From a virus, in IMG/VR virus record IMGVR_UViG_3300028581_001255, positions 1-31,032 of that record: DNA of 31,032 nt. One strand, given 5' to 3'. The position numbers and the translations under genes are program-made. The notes beneath the pieces are model-generated. The model ran no database searches. It was not told the origin of the DNA and worked only from the letters and a program-made list of their open reading frames with translations. Shown one piece after another: positions 1-8,284 of the stretch (the first letter of the stretch is position 1; every line of letters begins with the position of its first letter).

Positions 1-22
1 CTTATTCTTTCTATACCCTTTT

Positions 23-211
23 CTATAAATTTTCTTCTAAATCATCTACCATACCCTTGGTATAACTACCATTGTGAGTTATCGCATAATCTAATTCCTT
101 GATAATATCAATTAAGTCCGTTTTCGTATAATTATAACCGTCGGTATCCATAAAATCAAATAATGATCCACCCTTAATAACGCTCAATAATAATTCTTTA
201 TTTTCAACCAT
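23..211 (-). CDS. Small hypothetical protein, leftward
   Basis: A 62-residue acidic, probably helical protein that I do not recognise. It is the only convincing leftward gene in the window. On the minus strand an AAAGGAG ribosome site (complement of 222-228) lies 10 nt before the ATG, and a promoter-like sequence lies further upstream, which is why I accept it over other leftward frames. It has no membrane segment and no Cys or His cluster. It is transcribed divergently from the main phage operon, a position often held by small regulators or lysogeny and accessory genes, but nothing in the protein shows such a role. The gene that would follow it lies outside the window. Confidence 0.7.
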   Translation of the reverse strand: MVENKELLLSVIKGGSLFDFMDTDGYNYTKTDLIDIIKELDYAITHNGSYTKGMVDDLEENL

Positions 212-248
212 AGTTCTAATGCTCCTTTTTAGATATATTATATCTACT

Positions 249-280
249 ATTATAGTACCACAATTACATTAAAATGTAAA
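249..280 (-). promoter_or_regulatory. Leftward promoter with overlapping palindrome
   Basis: On the minus strand a TATAAT -10 (complement of 249-254) lies downstream of TTTACA (complement of 275-280), with a 20-nt spacer that is longer than ideal. A second TATAAT (complement of 237-242) is an alternative -10. The palindrome TTACATT-AA-AATGTAA at 264-279 overlaps the putative -35 box and could be an operator. The ribosome site of the leftward 62-aa gene follows directly. The elements are visible; their function is inferred. Confidence 0.45.
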
Positions 281-292
281 TAGTTTTAGACT

Positions 293-817
293 AAATAATT
301 AAATTATTTTTAGCGTTTTCCTAAACAAATGGGTAGATATATTTTGATCAATCTTTTTAACCCATTATCATTATTATATACTATTATATATCATATACTA
401 TATTGTATTACTATATACTATTATATTATAGTTAAGTTGTTTAACTATATAATAGTATTATATTTATATTAAGTAGTTAAGTAAGTAAACTAATAAACTA
501 CTATATATATATAGTATAATATATACTTATTATAACAAGTTAGCACTCTTAATGTTCAGGTGCTATTATGTGATATATGACCGTTTACTTAATAGGTTGT
601 ATATACAAGTCTATACAGCCCGTTCTCACACCACCTTTAAATAAGATAACCTTGTTTTGTTTTAGTCTTAAACAAATTGAACAACATACCTTATGCTTTG
701 TATTGTATTGTATTATCTTTTAAGTACACCCACCCCTTTAATGATTGAACTGCATTGTATTAAGGTACTCAATACTTCGTGCTTAAAAAACAATAGTTTT
801 ACATAGAAAGTAAAAGA
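293..817. other. Gene-free AT-rich region with repeats and hairpins
   Basis: I see no credible gene here on either strand. The region contains a near-perfect palindrome at 293-309 (AAATAATT-A-AATTATTT), a 15-bp direct repeat at 375-389 and 412-426, three copies of ATATACTAT near 376, 393 and 413, long TA runs at 500-535, a TAGCAC/GTGCTA hairpin at 541-565, and a GTATTGTATTGTATT run at about 700-714. Such a region could hold a replication origin, a packaging site, an attachment site or complex regulation; the sequence alone does not decide. GTATT motifs recur in the repeat array upstream of the helicase loader at 27460-27514. Confidence 0.5.
375..426. repeat. 15-bp direct repeat pair in intergenic region
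   Basis: TATATACTATTATAT occurs at 375-389 and again at 412-426, 37 bp apart, with a related ATATACTAT between them near 393. The low complexity of the surrounding TA-rich DNA makes chance repetition possible, so functional meaning is uncertain. Confidence 0.45.
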
Positions 818-846
818 CTTACATTGGTTTTAATAGGGTATATAAT
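818..846 (+). promoter_or_regulatory. Rightward promoter for the late operon
   Basis: CTTACA (818-823) and a perfect TATAAT (841-846) are separated by 17 nt. They lie about 80 nt before the first rightward gene and ahead of a run of closely packed genes with no obvious terminator until 22138. This is the best candidate for a sigma-A type promoter serving the accessory, packaging and structural genes. Confidence 0.5.
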
Positions 847-926
847 AGATAATGAGAGTATGATTGATTAGTTTACTCCTTTTCTAATTGGTTATACTCT
901 CACTAAACTGTAAAGGAGAATTACTG

Positions 927-2219
927 TTGAACGAAGATAACGAGATTATTTATGAATTAGCAAAAGAGATAGCAGAAGATAACGGTGGTGTAAACGATTG
1001 GAGTAGAGTTAGTTTAGAACTAAAAGATAGATTTGGAATAGATAGAAGTGCAGAAGCGTGTAGGTCTGTTTTTAAGAGATTAAGAATTGAGAAGGGTGTA
1101 ATGTTAGGAAAAGGGAATAATGGAGATGATGATGTTAGTATAGAGATATTTGCTGATGGAACACAAATAAGCCAGCGTAAAATAATAATGAGTGAGAGTG
1201 ATATGAAGAACGCAAGGTTTGTTATCAATGCTCACGGGTTTGATCCAGATGAGTTTGAGTTGGTTAATTGCAAGAATAATATATGGACAAGTCAAAGTAG
1301 CGAAGATGGAGAGAAGATAAATTATCAATCCAAGATTACGATTAAACCTAAGACAATTAGTAAAGATTTAACACTTGAAGATATTAAGAGCATAGTGGCT
1401 GATTTCAAGCCATTAGAGAACGATTTAGGTGATGTTGATAGTTTCATTACCCTAACAGAAGAAAATGCGTTAGAAGTGTGTTTAGCGGATATTCATATAG
1501 GAGCATTGAGTTGGCACGAAGAAGTTGGAGAAGATAACGATTACAAGATCACCCTTGCTAAGATGCAAAGAGTTATTAAGAAGATTAGAGCATTGATTGA
1601 GTTATATCCAGTTAATAAATTATACATTTGTTTCTTAGGAGATTTCTTTCATATAGACACAGAAGCGATGACAACTACTAAAGGGACTAAAGTTGACTTT
1701 GACAGTAGACCTAAAAAGATGTTGATGAAAGGCACTGAATTGATTGTTGATATTATTAAGACTTTATCTTATGAAGTTGAAACTGAAGTATATTGGGTTG
1801 AAGGTAATCACTCAAGAAATATTGAGTTTGCTGTGTTTAATGCGATGCCTTATATATTTGCTAATTACGATAATATTAAGTTTGATGTTTCACCTAAGAT
1901 TAGAAAAGCGTTTGTGTATGGAGATAATCTAATTGGACTTCATCATGGAGAAATCAACAAGACTAATAAGTTTAATTGGCTTCAAATTGAGTATCGTGAA
2001 GAGTGGGGTAAATGTAAATATGCCGAAACTCATTCAGGACATATCCATCACGAAAGTACAACAAGTAGGGGTGGTATTACAGAAAGGTCAATGTCAAGCC
2101 CTAAACCGATAGATAAGTATGAATACGATGAAGGTTATTTAGGTGGTTCTAAAGCAGTTATGTGCTACTTGTGGCACAAGACAGAGAACCTTAAATCCGT
2201 TCATTATATTAGGGGATAA
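927..2219 (+). CDS. Metallophosphoesterase with N-terminal Myb/SANT-like domain
   Basis: A calcineurin-type phosphoesterase of 430 residues. The TTG start is chosen because an AAAGGAG site (912-918) lies 8 nt before it; the frame extends upstream without a ribosome site. Residues about 1-55 look like a Myb/SANT helix-turn-helix segment (conserved W25, A-C-R-S-V-F-K-R-L near the end). The catalytic domain runs from about 180 to the C-terminus and shows the family's metal-binding motifs in order: DIH (188-190), GDFFH (238-242), EGNH (292-295), HHG (339-341) and GHIH (371-374). Such enzymes cleave phosphodiesters or phosphomonoesters with two metal ions. The DNA-binding-like N-terminus suggests a nucleic acid substrate, but the real substrate is not visible. 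It opens the operon that continues into the glycosyltransferases and terminase. Confidence 0.85.
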   Translation: MNEDNEIIYELAKEIAEDNGGVNDWSRVSLELKDRFGIDRSAEACRSVFKRLRIEKGVMLGKGNNGDDDVSIEIFADGTQISQRKIIMSESDMKNARFVINAHGFDPDEFELVNCKNNIWTSQSSEDGEKINYQSKITIKPKTISKDLTLEDIKSIVADFKPLENDLGDVDSFITLTEENALEVCLADIHIGALSWHEEVGEDNDYKITLAKMQRVIKKIRALIELYPVNKLYICFLGDFFHIDTEAMTTTKGTKVDFDSRPKKMLMKGTELIVDIIKTLSYEVETEVYWVEGNHSRNIEFAVFNAMPYIFANYDNIKFDVSPKIRKAFVYGDNLIGLHHGEINKTNKFNWLQIEYREEWGKCKYAETHSGHIHHESTTSRGGITERSMSSPKPIDKYEYDEGYLGGSKAVMCYLWHKTENLKSVHYIRG

Positions 2220-2220
2220 T

Positions 2221-2832
2221 ATGGTTAAATTATCTATCATCATACCAACTTATAATGTTGAAGAATATATTACACAATGTCTTAATTCAATCGTTAGGTA
2301 TTTAACCGTTGATTGTCAGCTGATTATTGTTGATGATTGTTCTACTGACCACACGGTTGAGATAATAGAGCATATTATCAATGGTAATTGTAGAAGTCAG
2401 TTGGTTAAGTTAAAAGAGAATAAAGGTGTTAGTAATGCGAGAAATGTTGGTTTAGAATTAGCAAAGGGAGAATATGTTGCTTTTATAGATGGCGATGATT
2501 GGGTTAGAGCCAATTATGTTCGTGAGATATTAAATGTTGTTGATACTAAAAAAGATTGGTATGAATTGAGTTGGTGTTTTATCAATTCTCCTAACGCTAC
2601 TTTTATTGCTGGAAGATTACCAAGATGGAATAAATCAGTTTGGGCGAGAGTATTCAATAGAAGCATAATTAAAGTTGAGTTTGATATTAAACACGAGTGG
2701 GGAGAAGATGGTTTGTTTCTAAGAGAGAATATTAAAGAAGGTATGACTTGTGGTTATATTTACAAAACAATTTATATGTACAGAAATAATCGTGATGGCA
2801 GTTTAAGTGTTAAATATAAGGGGAAAAAATAA
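2221..2832 (+). CDS. GT2 family glycosyltransferase
   Basis: A 203-residue GT-A fold transferase. It starts with the typical hydrophobic strand (SIIIPTYN near residue 5), followed by DDCSTDHT and the N-K-G-x-S-x-A-R-N stretch, then GEYVAFIDGDD with the DxD-type metal/nucleotide-sugar site. It is short, covering only the catalytic domain with no membrane segment. I choose ATG 2221 because AGGGG lies just upstream and it begins directly after the phosphoesterase stop; the frame extends to 2143 only by overlapping that gene. The donor and acceptor sugars cannot be told. It is the first of three transferase genes translated as a coupled block (TAATG overlap with the next gene). Confidence 0.88.
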   Translation: MVKLSIIIPTYNVEEYITQCLNSIVRYLTVDCQLIIVDDCSTDHTVEIIEHIINGNCRSQLVKLKENKGVSNARNVGLELAKGEYVAFIDGDDWVRANYVREILNVVDTKKDWYELSWCFINSPNATFIAGRLPRWNKSVWARVFNRSIIKVEFDIKHEWGEDGLFLRENIKEGMTCGYIYKTIYMYRNNRDGSLSVKYKGKK

Positions 2833-2948
2833 TGAAAATAATTAAGACAATTTTATTGATTATGGTGCTACCGATTTTATTTATTTTAACTATTGCTTTT
2901 GGTTTATGCAAAATAAATAATGGAATAGCGAGAAGTGAATATAGATGA
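2832..2948 (+). CDS. Tiny single-pass membrane protein
   Basis: A 38-residue ORF starting with MKIIKTILLIMVL and carrying one hydrophobic stretch at about residues 5-26, then a short polar tail. The hydrophobic segment could be a membrane anchor or an uncleaved signal. It is coupled on both sides: TAATG overlap with the GT2 gene and ATGA overlap with the GT4 gene, which supports it being real although it is short. Function unknown; it might anchor or position the neighbouring transferases, which is only an inference from gene order. Confidence 0.6.
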   Translation: MKIIKTILLIMVLPILFILTIAFGLCKINNGIARSEYR

Positions 2949-3877
2949 AAATAATTTTTTATAGTTATGCGTGGTATGTTGGTGGTATGGAAAATGTTGT
3001 TTATAACTTATGCCGACTATTAAAACAATCAGGAGATTACGATATAACGATTGCTTATTTTAGCGTTAATAACGGAACTAACAAGATGCTTGGTAAGTTA
3101 TCAAAAGTTGCCAAGATTGAGTGTGTTGTTATTGGAGAATATAAATGCGATTTACTTATAAACTGTTCAAGAAAAGAACTAGATTTGCCTTTTATCAAAG
3201 CCGATAGAATTATACATTGGTTTAGTTCTTGTTTGGTTGAGAACATAGATAAGATATTGCCTGATAGTAAAGTAATATCTCAAAGCGTTTGGCATAAGAA
3301 AATGTTATTGAAGTTAGGGCTTAATTCTACTATCATAGGTAATCCGTTAGATGTAGATTTAATACTTGAATTATCTAATGAGCAAATTGACTTTAAAAGA
3401 ACCAATAATGAAACTATTTACTTGATAGTAGCAAGAATATCACACGAAAAAGGTTTTGATAGAGCAATAGACTTTATGGTAAAAAGAGCAAGAGAACATT
3501 GCAGGTTAATTGTCATTGGCGAAGCATCAAACAAAAATAACGATTTGATTAGATTGAGAGTTGAGAAAGCATTAAGAAATAAAGTATTATTTTTAGGTGC
3601 TAAAGAGAACCCTTACCCATATATTAAAATGGCTGATTTTGTATGTTGTTTTAGCGACCAAGAGATTTATGGTTTAGTTAGCGAAGAAGCACATATTTTA
3701 GGTAAACCAGTTATATTCAATCAATACGCAAGTTCAATCTATCAATTTATAAATGGTTTTGATTATTGGACTACAGATAGAGTTGTTAAAAGAAAGAATA
3801 AATGTCTTAATGTCTATAAAGACCAAAATATAGCAAGATTTAAGCGTTGGAAGGAGATTATAGATGGAAAAGATTGA
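2945..3877 (+). CDS. GT4-like glycosyltransferase
   Basis: A 310-residue GT-B fold transferase. The N-terminal half has the GGMENVVYNL motif (about 13-22) that forms the acceptor-side glycine loop. The C-terminal half opens with VARISHEKGFD, the usual start of the nucleotide-sugar domain in glycosyltransferase family 1 proteins, and carries the E-x7-E type signature in IYGLVSEEAHILGKPVI. It is slightly short for GT4 enzymes (350-400) and has no membrane segment. It overlaps the preceding peptide gene (ATGA) and the next gene by 14 nt, so the block is translationally coupled. Specific sugar and acceptor unknown. Confidence 0.85.
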   Translation: MKIIFYSYAWYVGGMENVVYNLCRLLKQSGDYDITIAYFSVNNGTNKMLGKLSKVAKIECVVIGEYKCDLLINCSRKELDLPFIKADRIIHWFSSCLVENIDKILPDSKVISQSVWHKKMLLKLGLNSTIIGNPLDVDLILELSNEQIDFKRTNNETIYLIVARISHEKGFDRAIDFMVKRAREHCRLIVIGEASNKNNDLIRLRVEKALRNKVLFLGAKENPYPYIKMADFVCCFSDQEIYGLVSEEAHILGKPVIFNQYASSIYQFINGFDYWTTDRVVKRKNKCLNVYKDQNIARFKRWKEIIDGKD

Positions 3878-4829
3878 TTTTTTAGCAACAGAAACACACT
3901 TTTTTGACCATATAGTGCCAATTTGGAAGTTATTACCAGATAAATATAAGGGAACTTTCTATGTAAATGGCACTTTTGAAGATAAAGTGATTAGAAGTGG
4001 TGTTAAATACACGATAGGTTTACCAACTGATAGTAAATTGACTTTAGTTGCGAGTTATGGCGACTATAAAAAGACAACTGGTAAGGTTCTATTTATGGAA
4101 CACGGTATAGGACATACTTACAGTAGCAAGCACCCTGCTTATGCAGGTGGTGTAGGTAAAGATAGAGTAGTGCTGTTTCTTAATCAACACGCATTGAATA
4201 ATTATAAGAACTCATTTACATACCCTTTAGTTGAAAATGTCATTATAGGCACACCTAAAATGGACAATGTAGAGTTTGAAGATGTTGAGATTAAAGATAG
4301 AAAGCCGATAGTTTGTTTATCGTTTCATTGGGATTGTTTAGTATCACCAGAGAGTAGATCTGCTTATGATTTTTATAAAGTTATGATACCTTTATTGGCT
4401 CAACGAGATGAGTTTAAGTTAATAATGCACGGACACCCACATATTGGTTGGCAAGAACAGTTTAAGGAATATAACATTGAGTTTTTAACTAATTACGCAG
4501 ATGTGTTGAAAATAGCAGATATTTATGTCAACGATAACAGTTCAACAATGTACGAGTTCATGTGTACTGGTAAGCCAATAGTAGTGCTTAATTGTCCTTT
4601 TTATAGAAGGGGTGTTAATCACGGAATTAGGTTCTGGGAATATATCGGTGGTGTTCAAGTTAATAGACATAAAGAGTTGATACCAGCCATTTTAAGAACG
4701 ATAGCGAACCCTAATGAGTTTAGGGAACTAAGACACGATATTGTCCTTAAATTGTACCCTAATAGGGGTTATGCAACTCAAACAGCAGTACAAGAGATAG
4801 TTAAGTTTCTTGATGAATTAGGAGATTAA
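3864..4829 (+). CDS. CDP-glycerol glycerophosphotransferase-like protein (TagF/TagB type)
   Basis: A 321-residue GT-B-like protein. The C-terminal part resembles the CDP-glycerol:poly(glycerophosphate) glycerophosphotransferase group: a H-G-H-P-H segment followed by ADVLKIADIYVNDNSS and YEFMCTGKPIVVLN. In bacteria those enzymes build teichoic acid chains from CDP-glycerol at the inner membrane; related proteins transfer other groups. GGAG precedes ATG 3864 at good spacing. It is the last accessory gene before the terminase, which starts at the very next base after the stop. A role in changing the host surface polymer, the virion or the DNA is possible; the call to family is moderately sure and the substrate is unknown. 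Confidence 0.65.
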   Translation: MEKIDFLATETHFFDHIVPIWKLLPDKYKGTFYVNGTFEDKVIRSGVKYTIGLPTDSKLTLVASYGDYKKTTGKVLFMEHGIGHTYSSKHPAYAGGVGKDRVVLFLNQHALNNYKNSFTYPLVENVIIGTPKMDNVEFEDVEIKDRKPIVCLSFHWDCLVSPESRSAYDFYKVMIPLLAQRDEFKLIMHGHPHIGWQEQFKEYNIEFLTNYADVLKIADIYVNDNSSTMYEFMCTGKPIVVLNCPFYRRGVNHGIRFWEYIGGVQVNRHKELIPAILRTIANPNEFRELRHDIVLKLYPNRGYATQTAVQEIVKFLDELGD

Positions 4830-6578
4830 GTGGAAGAATATAAAAAAGCAATAGAAGAAATAACTTTGTTATTTACTAATAAGAAAATTAAGGACATTGA
4901 TACAAGTATTGAGATGTGTAAAACTCAATATGAACTGTTAGTGTCTTTATTTGATACAAGTGATATTGAAGAAGATAAACAATGGGCTGTTAGATATGCG
5001 GTATCTAAACTGCTACCGATTATTCAACAAATGTTAGCAAGTCCTAAAGTTGAAGAGAATAAGATAAACTCTATTTACCAAGTTTACCGAAGAACCTATG
5101 CTTTTTGCGGTAGAAGAAGTTTGGCTCATTTCATTGACTTTATGGAGTGGGAAAGACCAAGTGATAATAAAGTTTTTGTTAATCGTAAAGATGTATTAAA
5201 CCCTATTGTGTTTTATCTTAATAAAATGTTGTTTGATCCTATATTTACAACGATAGTTATTAGTCTACCTCCTGCTTATGGAAAGACTTTTGTATTAAAT
5301 TATTTTAGTGCGTGGTGTTATGGAGTTAATATAAATAATTCTATTTTAAGACTATCTTATAATGATGAGTTATTAAATGGGTTTTCAAGATCTATTAAAG
5401 ACTTAATCCAAAGTGAATTATATAATGAGATTTTCCCACAGTTTGCTATATACAAGGGTAAACCTTTTGACAAAGAAAAAGATAGCGATTGGAAGTTAAA
5501 GAATAGCGATATAATCGTTTCTCATTATGTTAGGACAAGAGATGGTGGTACAACTGGTGTTAGAGCAAGAACCGCTATTATTTTAGATGATATTACTAAG
5601 GGTAGCGATGAAGCATATAACGATGACTTACACGAGAACTACTGGAAGAAGTTTACAACAGAGTGGTGGAACAGAAGAGAAAATGACAAGATTAAATATA
5701 TCTTTGCAGGGACTATGTGGACACCTAAAGATATTCTTAATCGCATAACAGAGAAAGAGTGTAAGATAAGCCCGCCTATTCAATCAAGTAGATATAAATA
5801 TGTTATGGAAAGCGAAGATGGACACGCTGTTTTTATTAGAGTGCCTTTATTAGATGATAATGATACTTCAACTTGCACAAGGGTTATGTCAACTAAAGAA
5901 GCATTACAGTTGAGAGAGATAACAGACCCTTACTTGTTCAGTTGTGTTTATCAACAAAACCCAATAGCACCTACTGGTATGGAGTTTGCTTATGAGAACC
6001 TTAAACAGTATGATACTTTGCCTAAAGACCTTAATACATACGCTTATGCTGTTCTTGATCCAACTAGAAAAGGTAAAGATAATATCTCAATGCCTATTTT
6101 TAATATGACAGGAGATGGAGAAGAACATTACTTAATTGATGTTATCTACAAGAGAATAGCGATGACAGAAGCATACGATTTAGTTATAGACAAGATTTAC
6201 GAGCATAGAATAACTAACTTTGTAGTTGAGAATAATACCGACACATCGCTTAAACCGATATTAGAGATGAAATTAAAAGAGAAAGGTATAACCTTTTGCG
6301 TTATAAGAGAAAAGTATAATACTGCTAAAAAAGAGATAAGAATTAAAGATATGCGTGGTTTGATTTTGAGAAAAATGTTTTTTAAGAAGAAAGGTTTATC
6401 TGCTTCTAATAGTGATTATGGTAGATTTATGACCGCATTTACTACTTATTCATTTGATTATGCTAATAAAAACGATGATGCACCAGATAGTTTAGCGTTA
6501 TATGTTGCTGAAATTATAATGGACAATGTTAAAAGAAACAGTTTTGAGATTTTAGATAGGAGATTATATGGGTTTTAG
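4830..6578 (+). CDS. terL: Terminase large subunit
   Basis: The 582-residue DNA-packaging motor. It starts with GTG 4830 after AGGAG (4820-4824). The ATPase domain shows a Walker A-like SLPPAYGKT (145-153), Walker B TAIILDDI (248-255) and a coupling motif in YIFAGTMW (290-297). The nuclease domain has the RNase H-like acidic residues in AVLDPTRKGKD (D410), FVVENNT (E467) and DDAPDSLA (D549/D550/D553). The last motif is typical of the phage putative large-terminase C-terminal family. About 110 helical residues precede the ATPase. It cuts concatemeric DNA and pumps it through the portal. No small subunit gene sits beside it, which is unusual; a candidate lies at 29849. Confidence 0.95.
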   Translation: MEEYKKAIEEITLLFTNKKIKDIDTSIEMCKTQYELLVSLFDTSDIEEDKQWAVRYAVSKLLPIIQQMLASPKVEENKINSIYQVYRRTYAFCGRRSLAHFIDFMEWERPSDNKVFVNRKDVLNPIVFYLNKMLFDPIFTTIVISLPPAYGKTFVLNYFSAWCYGVNINNSILRLSYNDELLNGFSRSIKDLIQSELYNEIFPQFAIYKGKPFDKEKDSDWKLKNSDIIVSHYVRTRDGGTTGVRARTAIILDDITKGSDEAYNDDLHENYWKKFTTEWWNRRENDKIKYIFAGTMWTPKDILNRITEKECKISPPIQSSRYKYVMESEDGHAVFIRVPLLDDNDTSTCTRVMSTKEALQLREITDPYLFSCVYQQNPIAPTGMEFAYENLKQYDTLPKDLNTYAYAVLDPTRKGKDNISMPIFNMTGDGEEHYLIDVIYKRIAMTEAYDLVIDKIYEHRITNFVVENNTDTSLKPILEMKLKEKGITFCVIREKYNTAKKEIRIKDMRGLILRKMFFKKKGLSASNSDYGRFMTAFTTYSFDYANKNDDAPDSLALYVAEIIMDNVKRNSFEILDRRLYGF

Positions 6579-6684
6579 TCTTATATTTAGTAAATACACT
6601 TACTTTAGTTTGCTAAAGCGTGATAGGTTTAGAGTGAATAAATGTGAAAGGTGGTATCTATGGCTTTTGAAAAAGATGGAGTGA
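6568..6684 (+). CDS. Possible small overlapping ORF between terminase and portal
   Basis: A 38-codon frame rich in aromatic and basic residues. AGGAG (6558-6562) is placed 5 nt before ATG 6568, and it overlaps the end of terL by 11 nt and the start of the portal gene by 25 nt. It would fill the 81-nt gap between the two genes, and its translation could couple the portal to the terminase. There is no recognisable domain and the composition is not persuasive, so it may be chance. Confidence 0.3.
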   Translation: MGFSLIFSKYTYFSLLKRDRFRVNKCERWYLWLLKKME

Positions 6685-8186
6685 ATATAAAGTATTTATT
6701 TGACAATCTTTTTGGAAGAACTGTATTAAAGACATCGGCTAAAGATGAAGAACTAAACCCTATAACTATTATTCAAGTTCTTAGAGATGTTTTGCCTATT
6801 CACTTTGATAATCGTAAACAAATTGATTATCTAATTGGCTATTACAAAGGCAATCAAGATATTCTAAATAAGGTTAAGTTGATTAGAGAAGATATAAACA
6901 ATAAAGTATTAGAAAATAACGCATTTCACATTGTAGAGTTTAAGAAGGGCTACGTGTATGGTGATCCAATCCAATATGTTCAGCGTGGAGATATTGAAAA
7001 AGAAGAGATTGAGAAACTTAATAGATTTATGGTTGATAACGATAAACCAAGTAAAGATAAAGACTTAGCCGAAGATATGTATATTTGTGGAACTTCATAT
7101 AGATTGGTATTTCCAAGTTATGAGAGCGATGTACCATTTGTTATCTATAATTCTAATCCTAAAGACACCGCAGTTATCTATGATAGTGGTTATGAAGGTA
7201 AACCAGTTATGGCTTTCTATGTCGCTACTAAAAAGAATTATTTAACTAATCAAATATACTACATTATTACTGTTTATACTAAGACTAAGATATACACATT
7301 CAAGACTAACGATAGAGCATTTGAATATGGTAGTGAATTAGAGATTGATTATATACCGGATAAATTAGCAAGTGCAGAGATAAATTGGTTAGGTTATATA
7401 CCGATTATTGAGTACCCATTGAATAAGAGCAGATTAGGTATTATTGAGTTAGTTAAATCAACTTTAGATGCCCTAAACAAGATTAGTTCCAATGATATTG
7501 ATGATATTGAACAATTTGTTCAAAGTCTATTAGCCCTAATCAATGTTGATATTGATGTTGAAGAGTATAAGAAAATGCTTGAAGCAGGTGCGATTAAACT
7601 TATGTCTAATGTAGACAGGGGACAACCTGCCGATATTAAGTTGATAACAAACAAGTTATCTCATAGCGAAACTAAGATACTGTACGATAGATTATACAAT
7701 AATATGTTGACAATCGCAGGTGTACCACGAATGAGTGATAAAGTATCAAGTGGCGATACTGGACAAGCGAGATTAGTTGGCGAAGGTTGGACAATGGCTG
7801 ATGAAAGAGCAAAACAAGATGAATTATCGTTTAAGGTGGCGGAGAAACAGTTATTAAAGATTGTATTGAATATATGCAAGAATAAAGCGAATAGTGGCAT
7901 TACAACGCTTACCACAAGCGATATTGAGATTAAGTTCACAAGAAACAAGAGTGATAACATATTAGTTAAAACTCAAGCGTTACTTAATATGCAATCAGCA
8001 CAAGTTGCCCCAGCAGTTGCGTTTAATGTTATTGGGTTATTCAGTGATAGCAACGAAGTTGTTAATCAAAGTTCAGCGTTCTATGGGGAAGGGTTTTGGC
8101 AAAAAGACCAAACGATGACACCTGAACAAGAAGCAATTACAGATACAGTTGATACAGAAGTTAAAGCAGATATGCAAGTGGAATAA
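6660..8186 (+). CDS. Portal protein (SPP1 gp6-like)
   Basis: A 508-residue protein at the expected place after terL. The N-terminal part (IDYLIGYYKGNQ, then AFHIVEFKKGYVYGDPIQY) and the following helices match the pattern of SPP1-type Gp6 portals, which form the dodecameric DNA entry ring at one capsid vertex. Length is typical of that family. The frame can be read from 6651, but AAAGGTGG (6648-6655) fixes ATG 6660 as the start. The C-terminus is acidic and glutamine-rich, as often in portals. Confidence 0.9.
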   Translation: MAFEKDGVNIKYLFDNLFGRTVLKTSAKDEELNPITIIQVLRDVLPIHFDNRKQIDYLIGYYKGNQDILNKVKLIREDINNKVLENNAFHIVEFKKGYVYGDPIQYVQRGDIEKEEIEKLNRFMVDNDKPSKDKDLAEDMYICGTSYRLVFPSYESDVPFVIYNSNPKDTAVIYDSGYEGKPVMAFYVATKKNYLTNQIYYIITVYTKTKIYTFKTNDRAFEYGSELEIDYIPDKLASAEINWLGYIPIIEYPLNKSRLGIIELVKSTLDALNKISSNDIDDIEQFVQSLLALINVDIDVEEYKKMLEAGAIKLMSNVDRGQPADIKLITNKLSHSETKILYDRLYNNMLTIAGVPRMSDKVSSGDTGQARLVGEGWTMADERAKQDELSFKVAEKQLLKIVLNICKNKANSGITTLTTSDIEIKFTRNKSDNILVKTQALLNMQSAQVAPAVAFNVIGLFSDSNEVVNQSSAFYGEGFWQKDQTMTPEQEAITDTVDTEVKADMQVE

Positions 8187-8284
8187 ATACACTTTACATA
8201 TATTGATTGCTACCTATGGCAAAATAGGACTTTCACAAAGTTGGAGTGGTACTCCTTAATAACCTATAAGAAAGGTGGTATTGT

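Noticed and set aside
360-540. CRISPR-like array in the left AT-rich region
   Set aside because: The repeats are short, irregularly spaced and made of simple TA sequence; there are no uniform spacers and no cas genes.
950-1328. Leftward frames of 74-92 codons inside the phosphoesterase gene
   Set aside because: They lack ribosome sites, have low-complexity hydrophobic composition and lie opposite a gene with full enzymatic motifs.
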